NCBI RefSeq assembly: GCF_002723455.1
Contig: NZ_PDUS01000005.1
Span: forward strand, 62,001 to 126,000
From: Pseudoalteromonas sp. 3D05
GTDB lineage: Bacteria; Pseudomonadota; Gammaproteobacteria; Enterobacterales; Alteromonadaceae
Length of the DNA stretch: 64,000 nucleotides
Direction of reading: 5' to 3'
The translations under genes and the position numbers were made by a program. This document shows, piece by piece, positions 26,247-35,400 of this stretch; the stretch's first letter is position 1; the number at the start of each line of letters is the position of its first letter. The notes under the pieces are model-generated. The model had not been told where the DNA came from. It saw only the letters and a program-made list of their open reading frames with translations, and made no database searches.

Positions 26247-27452
26247 ATGGCTAGGCCTGTAGTACGTCTAACGGATAAAAAGATAAAGTCAATTACTAGT
26301 ACAGGCAAAGAGCAAACGCTTTCTGACGGTGGCGGCCTTCAACTGCGTGTTTTACCTAGCGGTACTAAATCTTGGCAATTTAAGTTTAAAGACCCAATAA
26401 GTGATAAATTTAATAAATTACCTTTAGGGCTTTATCCTGCACTATCGCTTGCTAACGCACGTACTAAAGCTATTGAGTACCAAGAAATATTGGCGCAAGG
26501 TATTAATCCAAAGGCACATGAACTCGCTAAAAAACAGGCAGAGAGCCGTAAAGCTGCAAATACTTTTTTAGCTGCCGCAGAACTTTGGTTTGAACGAAAA
26601 AAGCCAACTGTTACGCCTCATCACGCAGCTAGGGAGTGGCGAACACTTGAGATGTATATTTTCCCAAAGTTGCAAGACACACCTTTAGAAAGCATTACAG
26701 CGATTGATACTATTGAAATTCTCAGGCCACTTGAGACTGACGGTAAACACTCCACAATCAAACGTATTTGCCAAAGCTTAAACCAGATCATGGATTACTC
26801 AGTAAATCATGGCTTTATCAATGCCAATCCACTAGCAAAAATCATAAAAGTATTTACTAAAAATACAGTAGAGCATATGGCAACGATTAGACCTGAAGAG
26901 CTACCTGATTTTTTAACCGCTCTGAATGGCTCGCAAACCATCCAGAACAAAACAAAGCTTTTAATTTTGTGGCAACTGCACACTATTACTCGCTCAAAAG
27001 AAGCCGCAGGTACTAAGTGGGCCGATATTAATGTTGAAGATGCTGTATGGATGATTCCAGCTGAAGAAATGAAACGCAGAAGAGCGCACCGAGTACCTTT
27101 AACGTCTGCTACTTTGGCAATACTTGAGCAAATGAAACCACTCAGCGGTCACCATGAATATGTATTCCCGAGTGAGCGTAATGAAAAGAGCCATGCAAGT
27201 ACCTATACGGTGAATGCAGCGATTAAACGTAGCTTGGGTTACAAAGATAAACTGGTAGCACATGGCTTGCGCTCAGTTGCTTCTACAGCGCTTCATGAAA
27301 AAGGTTACGATAGCCTTTTAGTTGAAGCCTGCTTAGCTCATGCAGATGAAAATGAAACAAGAGCGGCATATAACCGCTCAGACTATTTAGAGCAACGTAG
27401 GTCTATTATGCGCTGGTGGAGTGAGTTTATTGAGCAAGCCAATTTAAAGTAA
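26247..27452 (+). CDS. P4-family tyrosine integrase
   Basis: 401 residues from ATG 26247, which has GGAG six bases upstream (a GTG 12 bases earlier lacks one). N-terminal DUF4102-type arm-binding domain (LTDKKIKSI, TLSDGGGLQLRVLPSGTKSWQFKF, LGLYPALSLANAR), a core-binding SAM-like domain (about 95-190) and the catalytic domain with Arg in HTITRSKEAAG, HGLRSVAST (HxxR), CLAHAD (His) and the Tyr in RAAYNRSDYLEQRR. P4-type integrases usually use tRNA genes; here the target is a protein gene. The 176-bp stretch between attL and this gene carries the arm repeats and probably its promoter. Confidence 0.93.
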   Translation: MARPVVRLTDKKIKSITSTGKEQTLSDGGGLQLRVLPSGTKSWQFKFKDPISDKFNKLPLGLYPALSLANARTKAIEYQEILAQGINPKAHELAKKQAESRKAANTFLAAAELWFERKKPTVTPHHAAREWRTLEMYIFPKLQDTPLESITAIDTIEILRPLETDGKHSTIKRICQSLNQIMDYSVNHGFINANPLAKIIKVFTKNTVEHMATIRPEELPDFLTALNGSQTIQNKTKLLILWQLHTITRSKEAAGTKWADINVEDAVWMIPAEEMKRRRAHRVPLTSATLAILEQMKPLSGHHEYVFPSERNEKSHASTYTVNAAIKRSLGYKDKLVAHGLRSVASTALHEKGYDSLLVEACLAHADENETRAAYNRSDYLEQRRSIMRWWSEFIEQANLK

Positions 27453-27458
27453 TAAAAC

Positions 27459-28394
27459 CTAATCAAGCATTGCTTCGACTATTTCATTGAGGGCTTTTTT
27501 TTCAGAGACGCTATGTTCTTTCATGTATTTTAACAAAAGCTTGTGGTTATTCTTTGTTAGTATGCTTAGCGATTGCGATTTTGTTCTAATTTCTCTTTGT
27601 TTATAAGCATTCGTTAATTTGGAAATAAGCTCTTTTTTTGTTGGAGTTTTCTCTTGAGGTTTAGTTACAATTGGGTCAAGGTCACCTATAAAATCTTTAT
27701 TTAGTGTATTTGCATTATGGTGGAGCAAATCCCAATTAGCTATAATTGCGATTATACTATGAAATAAATCTTCATTAGATAAAGGTTTTAAAAAATTTAA
27801 GCTCGTGAGTTTATCTGTCAAATAACCCCAAACCCATATGCAATCATCATCAGCTTTATCTGTGAGCCATTCTAAACTTGGCTTGCTTGTAAGGAATTGG
27901 TGATAGGAGTGTTTCATGTTTTTTATATAATTGCGCTTGCATTGCTTTGTTGTTTTAAATGAGTCGAATTTTTCAACTAACAAAGGATATATCTCTTCAA
28001 AAGTATAAACAGCCTCTTTAGCTAGCGGGTTTTCTGGCTTGTAATGAACTTCTTTTATTGGATTTTGGTGAATGTAAACCCAAGCCCAAAAAAGCTGTTG
28101 CTTATTCTTCTCTGAAATCCAAGATAAATCAGATTCTTCAATTGTTATATCTTCATAACAAGAGAGTATGCGGGTCATCTCATCTACTGCGCTTGGAAAA
28201 ACAGACATCAACTCCATTGAATCCAAATAAGCGCAGTGTTCTTTTATAATTGTAAAGGCTTCAAACTTATTTTTTGGCTGTTTGTGCCGACTTGGAGTAT
28301 CTTCCATAATCTTCTTTACTGACCACATTAAAGCTCTCTGATCAGAACTCAATAAGTTTAGAATCAGTGTCCAGTGTTCCCTTAAATTATCCAT
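27459..28394 (-). CDS. unknown island protein with ribbon-helix-helix-like C-terminus
   Basis: 311 residues, soluble, rich in Lys, Trp and Glu; no family recognised. The last 45 residues (KSQSLSILTKNNHKLLLKYM then HSVSEKKALNEIVEAMLD) read as one strand and two helices, the pattern of a ribbon-helix-helix DNA-binding domain. The larger N-terminal part is helical with repeated Trp-rich motifs (WAWVYIHQNP, CIWVWGYLTDKL). It converges on the integrase gene with only 6 bp between stops, so it may regulate island genes, or be cargo. A clear RBS was not seen. Confidence is good that it is a gene, low for function. Confidence 0.7.
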   Translation of the reverse strand: MDNLREHWTLILNLLSSDQRALMWSVKKIMEDTPSRHKQPKNKFEAFTIIKEHCAYLDSMELMSVFPSAVDEMTRILSCYEDITIEESDLSWISEKNKQQLFWAWVYIHQNPIKEVHYKPENPLAKEAVYTFEEIYPLLVEKFDSFKTTKQCKRNYIKNMKHSYHQFLTSKPSLEWLTDKADDDCIWVWGYLTDKLTSLNFLKPLSNEDLFHSIIAIIANWDLLHHNANTLNKDFIGDLDPIVTKPQEKTPTKKELISKLTNAYKQREIRTKSQSLSILTKNNHKLLLKYMKEHSVSEKKALNEIVEAMLD

Positions 28395-28820
28395 TGAATT
28401 TCAATATGTATTATTCATTTATTAATTTGACTATCAGTCTATCATACATATTTTACCTGTCATATAGCTCCTGTTTTTTGTCATTCACTCATTTTAAAAG
28501 CGTCATTTTTATTTGTTTTTAGTGTCAACTCTATATATTTAATATGTCATAAATGCATATAATAAATTTTTTATTTGTATTAAAAAATCAAGGCTTTACT
28601 TGTTATAACTTCAGAGTAACTTTAAATTTGTAAAGCAATTGCTTAGTAATGCGTTAATGAAGTTAATCTCCATAAACTGAGCTGGTTTATTATCGCCAAT
28701 TCTCGGTTTGGTAATATTTATTAGAGTTACTAGTAACGAAGCTATTGTCACAACAAATACCAATTAAAAAACTACGACTCATGCACCTGATATGAACCAA
28801 TACATAACAGGAGAAAGTTA
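28395..28820. other. AT-rich intergenic region in the island
   Basis: 426 bp without a credible ORF. It must hold the divergent promoters of the unknown gene (minus) and the YagK-like gene (plus). A perfect 12-bp palindrome GTTACTAGTAAC (28726-28737) lies 84 bp before the latter and could be an operator. It also could contain an origin, given the replication-like gene downstream, but no iteron array is visible. Confidence 0.5.
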
Positions 28821-29477
28821 ATGAATAATCCAGCACAATACCCAGTAACTACCAACCCTACCTACAAGCAATATCAAACACTCGCCAGAGACAATCAGCC
28901 CTTAGTTATTCCCTACTTAGATGCAATTGAAAAGGTAATAAATGCTGCATGCGCTGAGCATAAAAGAACGTTTGCAGTGAGAATTGATTTAAGACTACCT
29001 GCTTATTCAAATACGATTAATTTAGATGGCAACAAAGTGTGTACTCGGTTTGTTGCCTCCCTTGATGCGCAGATTAAAGCTGATACAAAACGTAAAGCTC
29101 GTGTGGGTAAAACTCCACATTCATGCAATATTAGGCATATTTGGGCTAGGGAGCAGAACACTGCTCACCACCAGCATTATCATTGTGTGCTGTTTTTCAA
29201 TAAGGATAGGTATCACTGTACTGGAAAGATTAGTTTTGAGAGTGATAATCTGTTTACTCGAATAGTTAAGGCCTGGGCGAGTGCGTTGAGCTTACCGTTG
29301 GATGAAACGATGCAATTAGTACATTTACCAAATAATGCACACTACTATCTTGATGGCAACAAGCCGAAATTTGTTGAAGACTATCATGCTCTGTATTATC
29401 GACTGAGTTACCTCGCAAAGCTTAATACGAAACAATATGGTTCAGGGCAGCGTTGTTTTGGTTATAGTCAGAGGTAA
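28821..29477 (+). CDS. inovirus Gp2 / YagK-YfjJ family protein
   Basis: 218 residues. The pattern FAVRIDLRLPA near residue 50, IRHIWAREQNTAHHQHYHCVLFFNKDRYH near 105-135 and a C-terminal YRLSYLAKL matches the YagK/YfjJ C-terminal domain family found in P4-like islands and filamentous phages. The HYHCVLFFN segment with paired His resembles the HUH motif of rolling-circle replication initiators, so a replication role is plausible; a catalytic Tyr was not identified. AGGAGA RBS six bases before ATG. Single gene followed by a hairpin terminator. Confidence 0.78.
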   Translation: MNNPAQYPVTTNPTYKQYQTLARDNQPLVIPYLDAIEKVINAACAEHKRTFAVRIDLRLPAYSNTINLDGNKVCTRFVASLDAQIKADTKRKARVGKTPHSCNIRHIWAREQNTAHHQHYHCVLFFNKDRYHCTGKISFESDNLFTRIVKAWASALSLPLDETMQLVHLPNNAHYYLDGNKPKFVEDYHALYYRLSYLAKLNTKQYGSGQRCFGYSQR

Positions 29478-29576
29478 TATTTTAATTAAGACCTGTACTT
29501 CTCAATATTTGTTCTAACGTCCTTTTGAGACCTTCAACTAGCTAAATAAGCTTAAACCCTTAGTATATAAGGGATG

Positions 29577-29613
29577 GCAAGTTCCCAAAATACCATTATG
29601 GGAACTTGCTTTT
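29577..29613 (+). terminator. hairpin terminator after the YagK-like gene
   Basis: Stem GCAAGTTCCC / GGGAACTTGC (10 bp, 13-base loop) followed by TTTT. Confidence 0.7.
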
Positions 29614-29693
29614 AGCTTAGAAATATATTTACATGATTTTAAATGCTTAGTTTAGTGTATATTTTTAATAATTATAATTTAAAAGGGGTGTTC

Positions 29694-29870
29694 ATGTTTG
29701 ACTGGATAAGGGTGATGTTTGGGCATCTTAAGTTGCTATGGGGGAAAGTGCCTAGCGATGATAAAGATAAAATCATTGATAGCGTTGTAGATGCTGCAGC
29801 TGAAATTTTTAAGCAATTTTACCGTGCGTCTAAGGCTGAAAGTCCAGATGCGGAGAAGAGTAATGGCTAA
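29694..29870 (+). CDS. small acidic island protein
   Basis: 58 residues from ATG 29694 with AAGGGG RBS; the frame extends upstream to 29643 without an RBS. Sequence begins MFDWIRVMFGHLKLLWGKV, an amphipathic aromatic helix that could touch the membrane, then a charged helix (DDKDKIIDSVVDAAAEIFKQFYRA). No family recognised. It overlaps the next gene by 8 bp, so the two are translated together. Confidence 0.6.
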   Translation: MFDWIRVMFGHLKLLWGKVPSDDKDKIIDSVVDAAAEIFKQFYRASKAESPDAEKSNG

Positions 29871-30171
29871 ATTAATTTCGTTAACAGATTTAAAAACATT
29901 TATGCTTTCTGCTCGAGAAAATCATTTAGTTCCAATTAAAAAAACATCAAGTACTGTAGAGGCTAAAATAATTACTGGTAGAACACTTACTGGCAACAAG
30001 GCAAAAATACTTTCAGAGCAGTTGGTTTCTCTTACTAATAGCCCTGAAGTACTTAAAGAGGTCAGTGTTATTTTGGGGACGCCGAGAGTTGGTGAAACAG
30101 AAGAGCAATTTGTTGCTCGTGGAAAAGAAGTCTTACGAGCGGTATTAAAGTCGAAAACTATTTCTGTCTAG
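29863..30171 (+). CDS. small basic island protein, coupled to the previous gene
   Basis: 102 residues from ATG 29863, with GGAGA before it and an 8-bp overlap with the upstream gene. It is basic and helical (MAKLISLTDLKTFMLSARE, LSEQLVSLTNSPEVLKEVSVILG, EEQFVARGKEVLRAVLKSK) with no recognised motif. Pair layout (58 and 102 residues, overlapping) resembles toxin-antitoxin or regulator modules, but nothing in the sequence proves this. Confidence 0.6.
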   Translation: MAKLISLTDLKTFMLSARENHLVPIKKTSSTVEAKIITGRTLTGNKAKILSEQLVSLTNSPEVLKEVSVILGTPRVGETEEQFVARGKEVLRAVLKSKTISV

Positions 30172-30195
30172 TTTTCCATTCTTTAACAATAAATA

Positions 30196-30220
30196 GGGCG
30201 CACTTTAAAGTGCGCCCTTT
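30196..30220. terminator. bidirectional terminator
   Basis: Perfect palindrome GGGCGCACTTT/AAAGTGCGCCC followed by TTT, placed between two converging genes and useable by both. Confidence 0.78.
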
Positions 30221-30225
30221 ATACT

Positions 30226-30465
30226 TTAATCAAACAAACTAGCAATGCCAGCAACTATCCCACCAGCTACCGCCAAAGGGATTGTAACAGGCGCAGATGC
30301 GACACCTGCACCAATTACTATTGCACCGGATGTAAGCGCTCCAGCGGCTGCACCGGAGCCTATAGCCACGGCTGTTCTGCTTACACTAGAATCACTACTG
30401 CCAGTTATCTGTTTAGATAGTTCATTACCAACTAAGCCGCACGAAACGGCTTTATCTAAAGACAT
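30226..30465 (-). CDS. glycine-zipper-like small membrane protein
   Basis: 79 residues with AAGGAAGG five bases before the ATG. Residues 37-78 are almost entirely Gly, Ala, Val and Ile with regular small-residue spacing (AIGSGAAAGALTSGAIVIGAG, then PLAVAGGIVAGIASLF), as in glycine-zipper membrane peptides, holins and some two-peptide bacteriocins. The N-terminal 35 residues are polar. It could be a membrane-acting effector or a harmless membrane protein; no immunity gene is recognised. Confidence 0.6.
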   Translation of the reverse strand: MSLDKAVSCGLVGNELSKQITGSSDSSVSRTAVAIGSGAAAGALTSGAIVIGAGVASAPVTIPLAVAGGIVAGIASLFD

Positions 30466-30519
30466 AATGCCTTCCTTTTAGTTAAAGTAAAACAAGCGCC
30501 AGAATGACGCTACTAAGGG

Positions 30520-31080
30520 TTATAGCTCTAGTTCTTCAAAGTCTTTATCTATTTCCTCCTGTGTTATGCCTATATAACGAAGTGTTGTTGCTTCGGAGCT
30601 ATGGCGAAGCATTTTCATTACTCGGGCGATGTCGTGGGTTTTCTGATACAAGTGATAGCCACGTGTTTTACGCATTGAGTGAGTACCTAAATGAATATTT
30701 AGTTCTTCACCAACGAGCGCAAATGCTTTTGTAACCGCTCTACGTGATAGCGGTTTAGGTTTTGAATTGATCGCTTGTTGATTTCGGTATGATTGAAATA
30801 AGTAGATGTGCTGTGGATGAGTAAGCTTAATTTCGTTGATTAAGGTAAGCGCCTTATCATTTAGCTTTATTTCAGCTAGTTTCGAGGTCTTTGACTCATA
30901 AATAATTAACCTATCGTTATTTATGTCAGTGAACTTCACTGCAAGTAAGTCAGATATTCTAAGCGCGAGGTTTAAGCCAATGTTCCATATTTGGCTCATT
31001 TGCCTTGAGCAACGCTTTTCTAGCAAATAACTAACAAGTCTTACTGTATCAAGATCTTTAACCGCTTGTACTTCAGCCAT
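30520..31080 (-). CDS. catalytic-domain-only tyrosine recombinase
   Basis: 186 residues containing only the catalytic half of a tyrosine recombinase: Arg41 in LALRISDLL, the beta-hairpin Lys region (YESKTSKLAEIKL), HSMRKTRG (HxxR), LRHSS (His) and the nucleophile in TLRYIG. Such short recombinases occur on plasmids and islands and may resolve dimers or invert DNA. Together with DUF2787 and RadC it forms a minus-strand trio with gaps of 10 and 12 bp. It is distinct from the P4-type integrase at the island's end, so the element has two recombinases. Confidence 0.85.
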   Translation of the reverse strand: MAEVQAVKDLDTVRLVSYLLEKRCSRQMSQIWNIGLNLALRISDLLAVKFTDINNDRLIIYESKTSKLAEIKLNDKALTLINEIKLTHPQHIYLFQSYRNQQAINSKPKPLSRRAVTKAFALVGEELNIHLGTHSMRKTRGYHLYQKTHDIARVMKMLRHSSEATTLRYIGITQEEIDKDFEELEL

Positions 31081-31090
31081 TACTAACTCC

Positions 31091-31510
31091 TTACTCAGTC
31101 GTAATTGTTACCTGATAACAACCAGTGTTGTAGTATTCAACAAAGTTTGAAATGAACAAGGCTAACAACTCTTTACCTTCCCTAGCATTTAACCAACCAG
31201 CTAAGAAGTGATAAACCTGTTTAATGCTAAAGCACACATCAATTTCTTTTATCAGTTCAGGGGTATAACGTCCCTGATACGAAAAGTCAGTAATATAAAC
31301 AAGCTGCCAGCAGGTGGCCTGCTTTTCTAACCTAACCTCTACAGGGTGAAAGCCTCCAGCTTCAGGGCTGTAATCTGGATCTCTAAAGTTAAGCGTAATC
31401 GCCTTAGCTCCGCCTACAGAATTACCTCTATTCGCAATAGCACTTACAATCACACCAATAAAAGAGTCAGGCACTTTAAAGCCTGATATTTGTTCTATTT
31501 TTAACGCCAT
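31091..31510 (-). CDS. DUF2787 family protein
   Basis: 139 residues, matching the DUF2787 pattern of marine gammaproteobacterial islands: FKVPDSFIGVIVSAI, ITLNFRDPDYSPEAGGFHPVEVRLE, WQLVYITDFSYQG and a C-terminal YQVTITTE. Function unknown; the family is seen almost always beside RadC and mobile-element genes, as here. AAGGAGATAA RBS is present. Confidence 0.82.
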   Translation of the reverse strand: MALKIEQISGFKVPDSFIGVIVSAIANRGNSVGGAKAITLNFRDPDYSPEAGGFHPVEVRLEKQATCWQLVYITDFSYQGRYTPELIKEIDVCFSIKQVYHFLAGWLNAREGKELLALFISNFVEYYNTGCYQVTITTE

Positions 31511-31522
31511 ATTTATCTCCTT

Positions 31523-31996
31523 TTAAATTAAGCCATGCTCAGCGAATGAATACGTGTTCTCGCCAATGATGATGTGATCAAGCACAGATACATCAATTAG
31601 GTTAAGTGCCTGCTGTAATTTGGTAGTAATAAGCTTGTCTGCTTGAGAAGGCGTAGTAACGCCTGAAGGGTGGTTATGCGCCAATATAACGGATGCAGCA
31701 TTAAGCTCCAGCACCTCTTTAACAACTTCTCTAGGGTAAACGCTGGCAGCGTTAATAGTGCCTCTAAATAGCTCTTTAAACTCCAGTATGCGGTTCTGAC
31801 TATCTAAAAACAGTACGGCAAATACTTCATGCTCATGTATCGCGAGTTTGTGTTTTAAGTATTCTTCGCAATCATTAGGGCTATTTAAAACGCCATCACG
31901 AAACTGTTTTTTAGCGATGATATACGCGGCGGCTTCTAGTATCTGCTCATCATTTACGGGGTGTTTAAATTCATAAAACGACTGTTTACCTTGCAT
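31523..31996 (-). CDS. RadC-like JAB/MPN domain protein
   Basis: 157 residues, corresponding to the JAB half of RadC without the N-terminal helix-hairpin-helix region. The metal site reads Glu57, then HNHPSGVTTPSQAD (His107, His109, Asp120). Such short RadC proteins are typical of genomic islands; the original DNA-repair link is doubtful and JAB proteins are more often peptidases. First gene of a minus-strand trio, divergent from alpA. Confidence 0.9.
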   Translation of the reverse strand: MQGKQSFYEFKHPVNDEQILEAAAYIIAKKQFRDGVLNSPNDCEEYLKHKLAIHEHEVFAVLFLDSQNRILEFKELFRGTINAASVYPREVVKEVLELNAASVILAHNHPSGVTTPSQADKLITTKLQQALNLIDVSVLDHIIIGENTYSFAEHGLI

Positions 31997-32087
31997 TGTA
32001 AATTCCTCTTAAGTGGTTCATGCAAGTTAGTGATGTATATGTTTAAGTTTTTTGTTTGAGGGCATAAAAAAATACTGATTCAGGAAA

Positions 32088-32105
32088 GGTTATGAACTAA
32101 TAACC
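32088..32105. promoter_or_regulatory. inverted repeat in the radC-alpA divergent region
   Basis: GGTTAT-GAACTA-ATAACC, perfect 6-bp arms, directly ahead of the alpA RBS. Candidate operator, perhaps for AlpA itself. Confidence 0.4.
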
Positions 32106-32120
32106 AACCGGAGAAATTCC

Positions 32121-32303
32121 ATGCGTTTAATCAAATTAAAAGAAGTAATCGAAAAAACATCACTTGGTCGTTCAACAATTTATGAGTTTATGACTAAAGG
32201 CACATTTCCAAAGCAAGTATCGCTAGGTGCTAAGTCAGTAGCTTGGTTAGAGTCAGAAGTTGATGATTGGATAATGGACAGAATAGGGGAAAGGGACGTT
32301 TAG
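32121..32303 (+). CDS. AlpA-type excisionase/regulator
   Basis: 60 residues, a MerR-like winged helix: MRLIKLKEVIEKTSLGRSTIYEFMTKGTFPKQVSLGAKSVAWLESEVDDWI. AlpA proteins activate integrase expression or assist excision in P4-type islands. CGGAGAAA RBS precedes the ATG. It is short of a partner nearby; the integrase is 5 kb to the left. Confidence 0.9.
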   Translation: MRLIKLKEVIEKTSLGRSTIYEFMTKGTFPKQVSLGAKSVAWLESEVDDWIMDRIGERDV

Positions 32304-32444
32304 TGGCTAATAGAGACTATATGGTTAATTTATTATTTGCTCGTAGGTAGAATTGATATTAAAGCTAATATTTAATCTTTCTTTTTGGTATATTGAAGGG
32401 ATAAGGTGTAACAACAATTTAGAGTAAAAATAAGGGAGTATCAA

Positions 32445-35400
32445 ATGCTCAAAACGGTTAAACAAGCATGTCGTTTTAATCCTGTCATTCAGGATTACAG
32501 AATGAGCCAAGGAATAGAGAACTTGGCTGACCTCATCACCGACGCAGGTGACGGAGGAGATTTCTTTTCAAGAAACTTTGTCACACACGGTATGGAGCAG
32601 CTATTCCGTGAAGGCATGCTAAGGTTATCTGGTAAGTCTGATCAAGCTGTTTTCGAACTAACCCAAGCAATGGGTGGTGGTAAAACACATATGATGATCG
32701 CCTTAGGATTGCTCGCAAAGCATGCTCACTTGCGACCTAGTGTTTTACCAGCAGACCTCAATAACCGTTTAGATTTTGGTAACGCTCGGATTGCTGCATT
32801 TAATGGGCGTAATAACCCTGATAATTATATCTGGGGTGAAATAGCCACTCAGCTAGGTGCTGAAGACGAAATCAAAGATTATTGGGTTAACGGCCCCAAG
32901 GCAGTTGATCAACAAAAGTGGAAAGATATTATCGGTGATACACCAACGCTGATAATGATCGATGAGTTACCGCCATACTTAGATAATGCCAGCACCCAGG
33001 TTTATGGCTCTGGTACGCTTGCAAATATGGTTGTATATAGCTTAAGTACGTTAATGAGTGCAGCTTTAGAGTTACCAAACTGCTGTATCGTCATGGCTAA
33101 CCTCTCAGGTAGTTATAAAGCCCAAACTAAGGCATTAGGCGACTCAATTTCAAACCTCCAGCAAGAAACTCGACGCCAATCGATGACCATTACTCCAGTT
33201 CAGATGGCTGGTAATGAGATTTATGAAATTCTTAAAAAGCGTCTTGTTGATGAAATGCCAGATGATCAAGTTATTAATGAAATAGCTGAAGAGTATGCTC
33301 AACAAATTAAAAAAGCTGAAGCTGGTGGTTACATTATTGCTTCAAGTATTGAACAAATTGCAGAGCAGGTGCGTGAAACTTACCCGTTCCATCCTTCTTT
33401 TAAACACCTTGTTGCACTTTTTAAAGAGAATGAAGGCTTTCGTCAAACTCGTGGGTTAATGCAGTTTACTGCCCGTTTACTTAAAAGTGTCGATCAGCGT
33501 AAAACCGATGATGTGTTTTTAATCGGTACCCAGCACCTAGATTTAAACGATGAGCAAGTTAAGGATGAAATCGAAAGAATTGCACCAAAACTCGTACCTG
33601 CGATAACTCGAGACATCGCTGATAAAGGTGACGCAATTGCTGAAACTGTAGATGCAGAACAAAGTAATGATGCTGCTACTCAGTTGATGACGCTATTACT
33701 GGTATCATCTTTGTCTCGTGCAGTAGGTGGTCGTATTGGTTTATCTGAAAGTGAAATTATTGAGTTCTTGGCTGCCCCTAATAGAAAAGCCGATGAGTTT
33801 CTAGATGCGATAAAAAACCTGCGTGAACATGCATGGTACCTGCACCGTGAAGACCAACGTTTTTTCATTAAAGAAACAGAGAATTTATCCCGTCAGATTG
33901 AGCGCAATGCCAAAGAAATTCCTCAGCCGAAAATAGATACTGCTTTAATTAATCGCTTAAAAGGGATATTGCAGCCAAACAAGCGTAATGCTTATCAGGA
34001 AGTGCAAATATTACCACGCATGGATGAGTTAAAATTAACTGGTCCACGTGTATTGATCGTCATAAAGCCAGATGGAAAAGTACCGCCTAGCAAGTTGATA
34101 AATTTTTTCGAGTTTCAACAAGAAAAAAATAACTTATTGGTACTAACAGGCCAAGATAGTTTAATGGCTGAAGCGGTTGAAGAGCGCCTGCGCGAGCTTT
34201 ATGCCATAGAACAAATTAATCAACGCCTAAAGGCTGGCGATACCTTGTACGAAGAAGCGCGAGACCGACTTGAAGAGGCTGAAGGTCGTTTTACTAAGGC
34301 ACTATCAGCTGCATACAACACCATTTTATTCCCAGGTATAGACGAAATAGACGGTTCAGAGCGTTTACTAAAAGTCACTATCGACAATGGCTTGAAAGTA
34401 GGTGAAGGTGATCAATCAGCTGAAGCGCAGATTGAAAAATTAATGGCAGATCCTCGCGCAAATTATAAGTTAGCCGCAGAGCTAAAGGACAAATTTAGTG
34501 AATTCTTTGCCTTGGCAGAATATGAATTATGGCCATCGGGCGCAAACAACCGACGTACTCCATGGAAAGATGTTGTAAGTAAAGCCAAGTGTAATCCTGG
34601 TTGGCCGTGGATGCCTGGTAGTAGTGGCATGGATACGCTTAAAACTGAAGCATTAAAACAAGGTCGCTGGCGCTTGGGTGAAGATGGCTATATTGAAAAA
34701 GGTCCATTCCCTAAAGAAAAAACCAGCGTTAATGTTTCTTTGCTTAGTACTAATCCAGACACTGGAGAATCACATCTCAGTCTAACACCGCGCAATGCTG
34801 GTGAAAGCCCTGTGATTTATTATTCAACTAAACCTGAAGTAACAGAAGCTGACGCACAAGTCGAAGATTTAGAAAGTTTCAGCTCAACGCAAGGCACATT
34901 GTATTTTTCAGTAAAAGATCCAAGTGGCAAATATGAAGTAGGTCCTATAACGCGTTGGTTGGCTGATTTAAAAATTCGCCATCAAGTAGAGCCGCTAGCA
35001 GACAAACGTAAGATCACCTTGCAATGCACCCCAAGTGCGCAAATGTTTTACACCTTAGATGGCTCCAATCCAAAAGACGGTAAAGCTTATGATGCGCCGT
35101 TTGAAATTGGCACTGACGCTGCCCGCTTGCTCGTTTATGCAAAATCAGGTGAAGCCAACAAAACAGCAGATTTTTCAATACCGCATAGTGGTGACAAAAC
35201 TGTACAAGTAGATGATACCAAGCCTGCACGGTTAAACAGTACTAAACGAGTGCCGCTTGATAGCACAGACAAAGTATTTGGAGTTATCAATCGTTTTCGA
35301 GATCAAACGTCAACCAAATTTAAAGGCGTTAGAATAGAGATTGGAGAAGGCGAAAATACCGTAGGTATTCGATTTGGTGAGCGTCAGGTTACTGCCGCCA

